Assembly: GCF_900115045.1 (NCBI RefSeq)
Contig: NZ_FOVC01000004.1
Location: 124,001-188,000, forward strand
DNA from: Izhakiella capsodis
GTDB taxonomy: Bacteria; Pseudomonadota; Gammaproteobacteria; Enterobacterales; Enterobacteriaceae
Reading direction: 5' to 3'
Length of the DNA stretch: 64,000 nt
Shown here piece after piece: positions 61,267-64,000 of this stretch. The stretch's first letter is position 1, and each line of letters opens with the position of its first letter. The position numbers were made by a program, and so were the translations under genes. Under the pieces are notes generated by a model. That model was not told the DNA's origin. It saw nothing but the letters and a program-made list of their open reading frames with translations, and searched no databases.

Positions 61267-61770
61267 ATGAGTACCATGCATAATATTGATTTGCTGCTGC
61301 GTCCGCTAAGCGCCGCTGATAATCCCGCCATCGCCGGGGTGATCCGCGACGTCTCCGCTGAGTTTGGCCTGACCGCTGATCGTGGCTACACGGTGGCCGA
61401 TCCTAACCTCGACCACCTTTATGAGTTATACAGCCAACCGGACAGCGCCTACTGGGTGGTGGAGCTGGATGGTTACGTGGTTGGCGGCGGAGGCATAGCG
61501 CCCTTGCAGTGCTGCACCGAGGCTATATGTGAATTGCAGAAGATGTATTTTCTACCAGTAGCACGCGGGCAGGGGCTGGCGCGAACGCTGGCACTGAAGG
61601 CAATGGGATTTGCTCGCGAGCAAGGCTATCAGCACTGCTATCTGGAAACCACCGCCTTGCTCACAAGAGCCATCAGGCTGTATGAACAGCTTGGCTTTAA
61701 GCATATCGACAGCGCGATGGGCTGCACCGGCCATGTCGATTGCGAAGTCAGAATGCTCAAAACACTTTAA
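61267..61770 (+). CDS. yjgM: GNAT-family N-acetyltransferase (YjgM)
   Basis: A 167-residue GNAT protein. The acetyl-CoA loop is ARGQGLARTLALKAM, the strand ELQKMYFLPV and C-terminal VDCEVRMLKTL match E. coli YjgM. The substrate is unknown. The ATG (61267) is preceded by an overlapping GTG at 61264. It sits between valS and miaE and is followed by a terminator hairpin. Confidence 0.9.
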   Translation: MSTMHNIDLLLRPLSAADNPAIAGVIRDVSAEFGLTADRGYTVADPNLDHLYELYSQPDSAYWVVELDGYVVGGGGIAPLQCCTEAICELQKMYFLPVARGQGLARTLALKAMGFAREQGYQHCYLETTALLTRAIRLYEQLGFKHIDSAMGCTGHVDCEVRMLKTL

Positions 61771-61783
61771 GAGCATGAAAAGG

Positions 61784-61809
61784 GCCGGTCACGATGGCCG
61801 GCGATTTTT
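61784..61809 (+). terminator. yjgM terminator
   Basis: A 5-bp GCCGG/CCGGC stem (61784-61788, 61798-61802) followed by a T5 run, 14 bases after the yjgM stop. Confidence 0.65.
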
Positions 61810-61891
61810 AGCGTGCGGGCTAAGCGTATTCCCAGGGTTATGCAACGCCTCATCAGGCAGCGAAACTCCTTTTCCGCCCCAAGCAATAAAA

Positions 61892-62653
61892 CTAAAAAGC
61901 CGGGATACCGCTGTGAAAGCGCAGTTCACCATCTTGCTCACTGATCAGACGCGCTTCTGTCTCCCCGATTTTTCTCACCCGGGGCAGAATATCAACCGGC
62001 GATATCTGCTGCGCCAGCGCCAGATAATCCTGATAGTGGCGAGCCTCAGAGCGCAGCAATGAGATGTAGAAAGCAGCCAGCGCCTTGTCCAGCAGAGGGG
62101 CAAGGCTGGCAAAGCGTTCACACGAGCGTGCTTCAATATAAGCACCACAAATCAGCTTATCGACTAACGTATCAGGTTCGTGTGTGGTCACTTCGCGCAT
62201 GAGCCCTTTGGCATAGCGACTGGCGGTTATTTTGCGATAGCTGATACCCCGCGCCTGCATGATTTCCCAGACCTGATAAAAATGATGCAGCTCTTCTTTA
62301 ATCAGCAGTACCATCTTTTCTACCAATTCGTCCGCCCAGGGCAACGCATTGCGTACGATAATGCGCTTAGTCAGATTACGATGCGCATTAACGAAATCGC
62401 TGTCATGATGTTCTCGATAAATAAAGTCTTCATAGGGTTTGAGCCAGCTGAGAATGGCATCACCGCTCGGCTTATCGGCAACATATTTACGAATGAGCCA
62501 TGTCGCGGTCTGCGCAGCTTTAAGCTCACAGACCAGATGATCGGTCAGTAAGAGTGGCAGATTTTCTGGCTGAGCGGCAACATCGAGCCATCGCTGAGGG
62601 GTCCGGCATTGCAGGAAAGCGTGGATTGGGGAAAGCAGATCATCGTATTTCAT
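61892..62653 (-). CDS. miaE: tRNA-(2-methylthio-N6-isopentenyl-A37) hydroxylase
   Basis: A 253-residue diiron hydroxylase that turns ms2i6A37 into ms2io6A37 in tRNAs. Iron ligands are seen in a ferritin-like set: CELKAAQ, KEELHHFYQ, EARSCERF and SEARHYQDY. Length and motifs are those of Salmonella MiaE; the gene is absent from E. coli K-12. It is convergent with yjgM and next to rraB. Confidence 0.94.
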   Translation of the reverse strand: MKYDDLLSPIHAFLQCRTPQRWLDVAAQPENLPLLLTDHLVCELKAAQTATWLIRKYVADKPSGDAILSWLKPYEDFIYREHHDSDFVNAHRNLTKRIIVRNALPWADELVEKMVLLIKEELHHFYQVWEIMQARGISYRKITASRYAKGLMREVTTHEPDTLVDKLICGAYIEARSCERFASLAPLLDKALAAFYISLLRSEARHYQDYLALAQQISPVDILPRVRKIGETEARLISEQDGELRFHSGIPAF

Positions 62654-62715
62654 GATTCAACGTCAATGTCATGGTAGCGGGCTGGCGCGCGAACCGGCGC
62701 GCCGTCATGCGTCAA

Positions 62716-63135
62716 TTAATGGCGAATACCGTCGTCGTCGTCGTCGATGTAGTCACCGTCCTGTCCGTCATCCTCGGCGTCAGGATCTTCGAAATAAGTC
62801 CCCCAACCGTCATAATCAACGTTAAATTTACCCGCTAACGTCACAAGCTGTTCAACCTGTTCATCAATCAAATCAGCATTCAACGCCAGTTCACTGACAA
62901 TATCGCAACACATGACTTTACTGCCGTCTTCGAGTTCCAGCTCATCAGGATCGCTGACTTCATACCCTAATTTAAACGCCTCAATGGCGGCTTTTTCCAG
63001 CGCATCGAAGTTAGCACAGGATAGGTGATGCTCGATGGCATAGAGCGCGTCAGGATCGCTGCCATCTTCCAGTAACTCATCAATAATCAGCCGGGTCTCT
63101 TCGCGCTGCTCTTCCAGCAATTCTTCATAAGCCAT
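62716..63135 (-). CDS. rraB: RNase E inhibitor RraB
   Basis: A 139-residue acidic protein. EQREETRLIIDELLEDGSDPDALY, EAFKLGYEVSDPDELE, and WGTYFEDPDAEDD followed by a poly-Asp C-terminus are diagnostic. It binds RNase E and changes degradosome composition. It is divergent from argI, as in E. coli. Confidence 0.95.
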   Translation of the reverse strand: MAYEELLEEQREETRLIIDELLEDGSDPDALYAIEHHLSCANFDALEKAAIEAFKLGYEVSDPDELELEDGSKVMCCDIVSELALNADLIDEQVEQLVTLAGKFNVDYDGWGTYFEDPDAEDDGQDGDYIDDDDDGIRH

Positions 63136-63236
63136 GATGCAACTCCTCAGTTAGCACAGATAATTAAAGCATTTTCCCACAGCACTCCGGGCACCACTAC
63201 CCTAAACAGAAAAAGTTTATTCGCCACAGGGTTGAA

Positions 63237-63275
63237 AAAGAATATTCATGCGGTTACATTGAATTTTCATTCAAT
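63237..63275 (+). promoter_or_regulatory. ARG boxes (ArgR operator) of argI
   Basis: A near-consensus 18-bp ARG box at 63258-63275 (TTGAATTTTCATTCAA core) is preceded, three bases apart, by a weaker box at 63237-63254 (AAAGAATATTCATG). The pair and spacing match the two-box operators that hexameric ArgR uses to repress arginine genes. The start codon of argI follows 13 bases later. Confidence 0.85.
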
Positions 63276-63288
63276 AAAGGGATGTATT

Positions 63289-64000
63289 ATGCGTCAACTT
63301 TACCAACGTCATTTACTCAGGCTTCTCGATTTTACTCCCAGTGAGATAAACGTGCTGTTGACGCTGGCCACTTCGCTAAAAGCAGCCAAAAAGCAAGGCA
63401 AAGAAGTGCAGCGACTTACAGGTAAAAATATTGCGCTCATCTTCGAAAAAGACTCAACCCGAACCCGTTGCTCTTTCGAAGTTGCCGCTTACGACCAGGG
63501 GGCAAAAGTCACGTATCTCGGCTCCAGTGGCAGCCAGATTGGTCATAAAGAGTCAATAAAGGACACCGCCAGGGTGCTGGGAAGACTTTATGACGGTATC
63601 CAGTATCGCGGATATGGCCAATCGCTGGTTGAAACGCTGGCACAGTATGCCGGGGTTCCTGTGTGGAACGGCCTGACAAACGAATTTCATCCAACTCAGA
63701 TCCTCGCTGACCTGCTTACGATGCAAGAGCAGCTGCCGGAGAAGCCATTGAGTGCCATGACGCTGGTTTACGTCGGCGATGCCCGTTACAACATGGGTAA
63801 CAGCATGCTTGAAGCCGCTGCCGTAGCCGGCCTGGATTTGCGCATCATTGCACCGCGAAGCTGCTGGCCGCAGCAACAGCTTGTTGATGAGTGCCGACAA
63901 GCGGCGCAAGCCAGCGGAGGCCGCATCACACTGACCGAAGATGTCGCAGGCGGAGTTAAAGGCGCTGATTTTATCTATACCGACGTGTGGGTGTCGATGG
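63289..64000 (+). CDS. argI: Ornithine carbamoyltransferase (5' part, runs off the window)
   Basis: The first 237 codons of ornithine carbamoyltransferase, which makes citrulline from ornithine and carbamoyl phosphate. The carbamoyl-phosphate motif is in EKDSTRTRCSFE (S-T-R-T-R), and HPTQ (NEFHPTQILADLL) is the second substrate motif. It begins MRQLYQRHLLRLLDFT. Two ARG boxes precede it. The gene is cut by the end of the window. Confidence 0.95.
   Translation, partial: MRQLYQRHLLRLLDFTPSEINVLLTLATSLKAAKKQGKEVQRLTGKNIALIFEKDSTRTRCSFEVAAYDQGAKVTYLGSSGSQIGHKESIKDTARVLGRLYDGIQYRGYGQSLVETLAQYAGVPVWNGLTNEFHPTQILADLLTMQEQLPEKPLSAMTLVYVGDARYNMGNSMLEAAAVAGLDLRIIAPRSCWPQQQLVDECRQAAQASGGRITLTEDVAGGVKGADFIYTDVWVSM

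Noticed and set aside
1..64000. CRISPR array
   Set aside because: No regularly spaced direct repeats were seen on either strand.

Overview
The right-hand end is chromosomal core of an Enterobacterales bacterium: tRNA-Leu (leuX), a DUF2501 (YjjA-like) gene, yjgR, a DUF445 gene (yjiN-like), lptG/lptF, pepA, holC, valS, yjgM, miaE, rraB and the start of argI. The order pepA-holC-valS and lptF/lptG divergent from pepA match E. coli; miaE is present as in Salmonella but not in E. coli K-12. I cannot fix the genus from the sequence alone.

Everything left of leuX (1 to about 49.5 kb) is accessory DNA that looks like two tandem integrative islands parked at the 3' end of leuX. A P4-type integrase N-terminal stub (49192-49293) lies next to leuX, and a second, frameshifted stub (about 32425-32508) lies next to a degenerate copy of the leuX 3' end plus its terminator (32612-32727). 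The two imperfect repeats bracket island B (about 32.7-49.5 kb): an IS1-family remnant, an aryl-beta-glucoside operon controlled by BglG-type antitermination at two separate sites, and a type I restriction-modification system (hsdR-hsdM-hsdS). An IS903-type element without a target duplication joins the end of hsdS to the integrase stub, which points to an IS-mediated deletion.

Island A runs from about 32.5 kb off the left edge. From right to left it has: a second type I R-M system (hsdM-hsdS-hsdR, 25.1-32.0 kb); a divergent DUF262/DUF1524 (GmrSD-type) nuclease; a one-strand 11-gene operon (10.1-21.9 kb); an IS1-family remnant; and a chaperone-usher fimbrial operon (2.7-8.4 kb) followed by two LuxR-type regulators.

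The 11-gene operon is the most interesting object in the window. It starts with a 63-residue peptide that has a double-glycine leader and four cysteines. It continues with a membrane-anchored DsbA-like oxidoreductase (CHFC), an LpxL-family acyltransferase, a C39-peptidase ABC exporter, MacA-, MacB- and TolC-like export proteins, and a dedicated mini fatty-acid/polyketide set (ketosynthase, MaoC-like dehydratase, acyl carrier protein, ketoreductase). The gene set suggests a secreted, disulfide-bonded and possibly fatty-acylated microcin-like peptide. That product is an inference; the gene content and order are directly visible.
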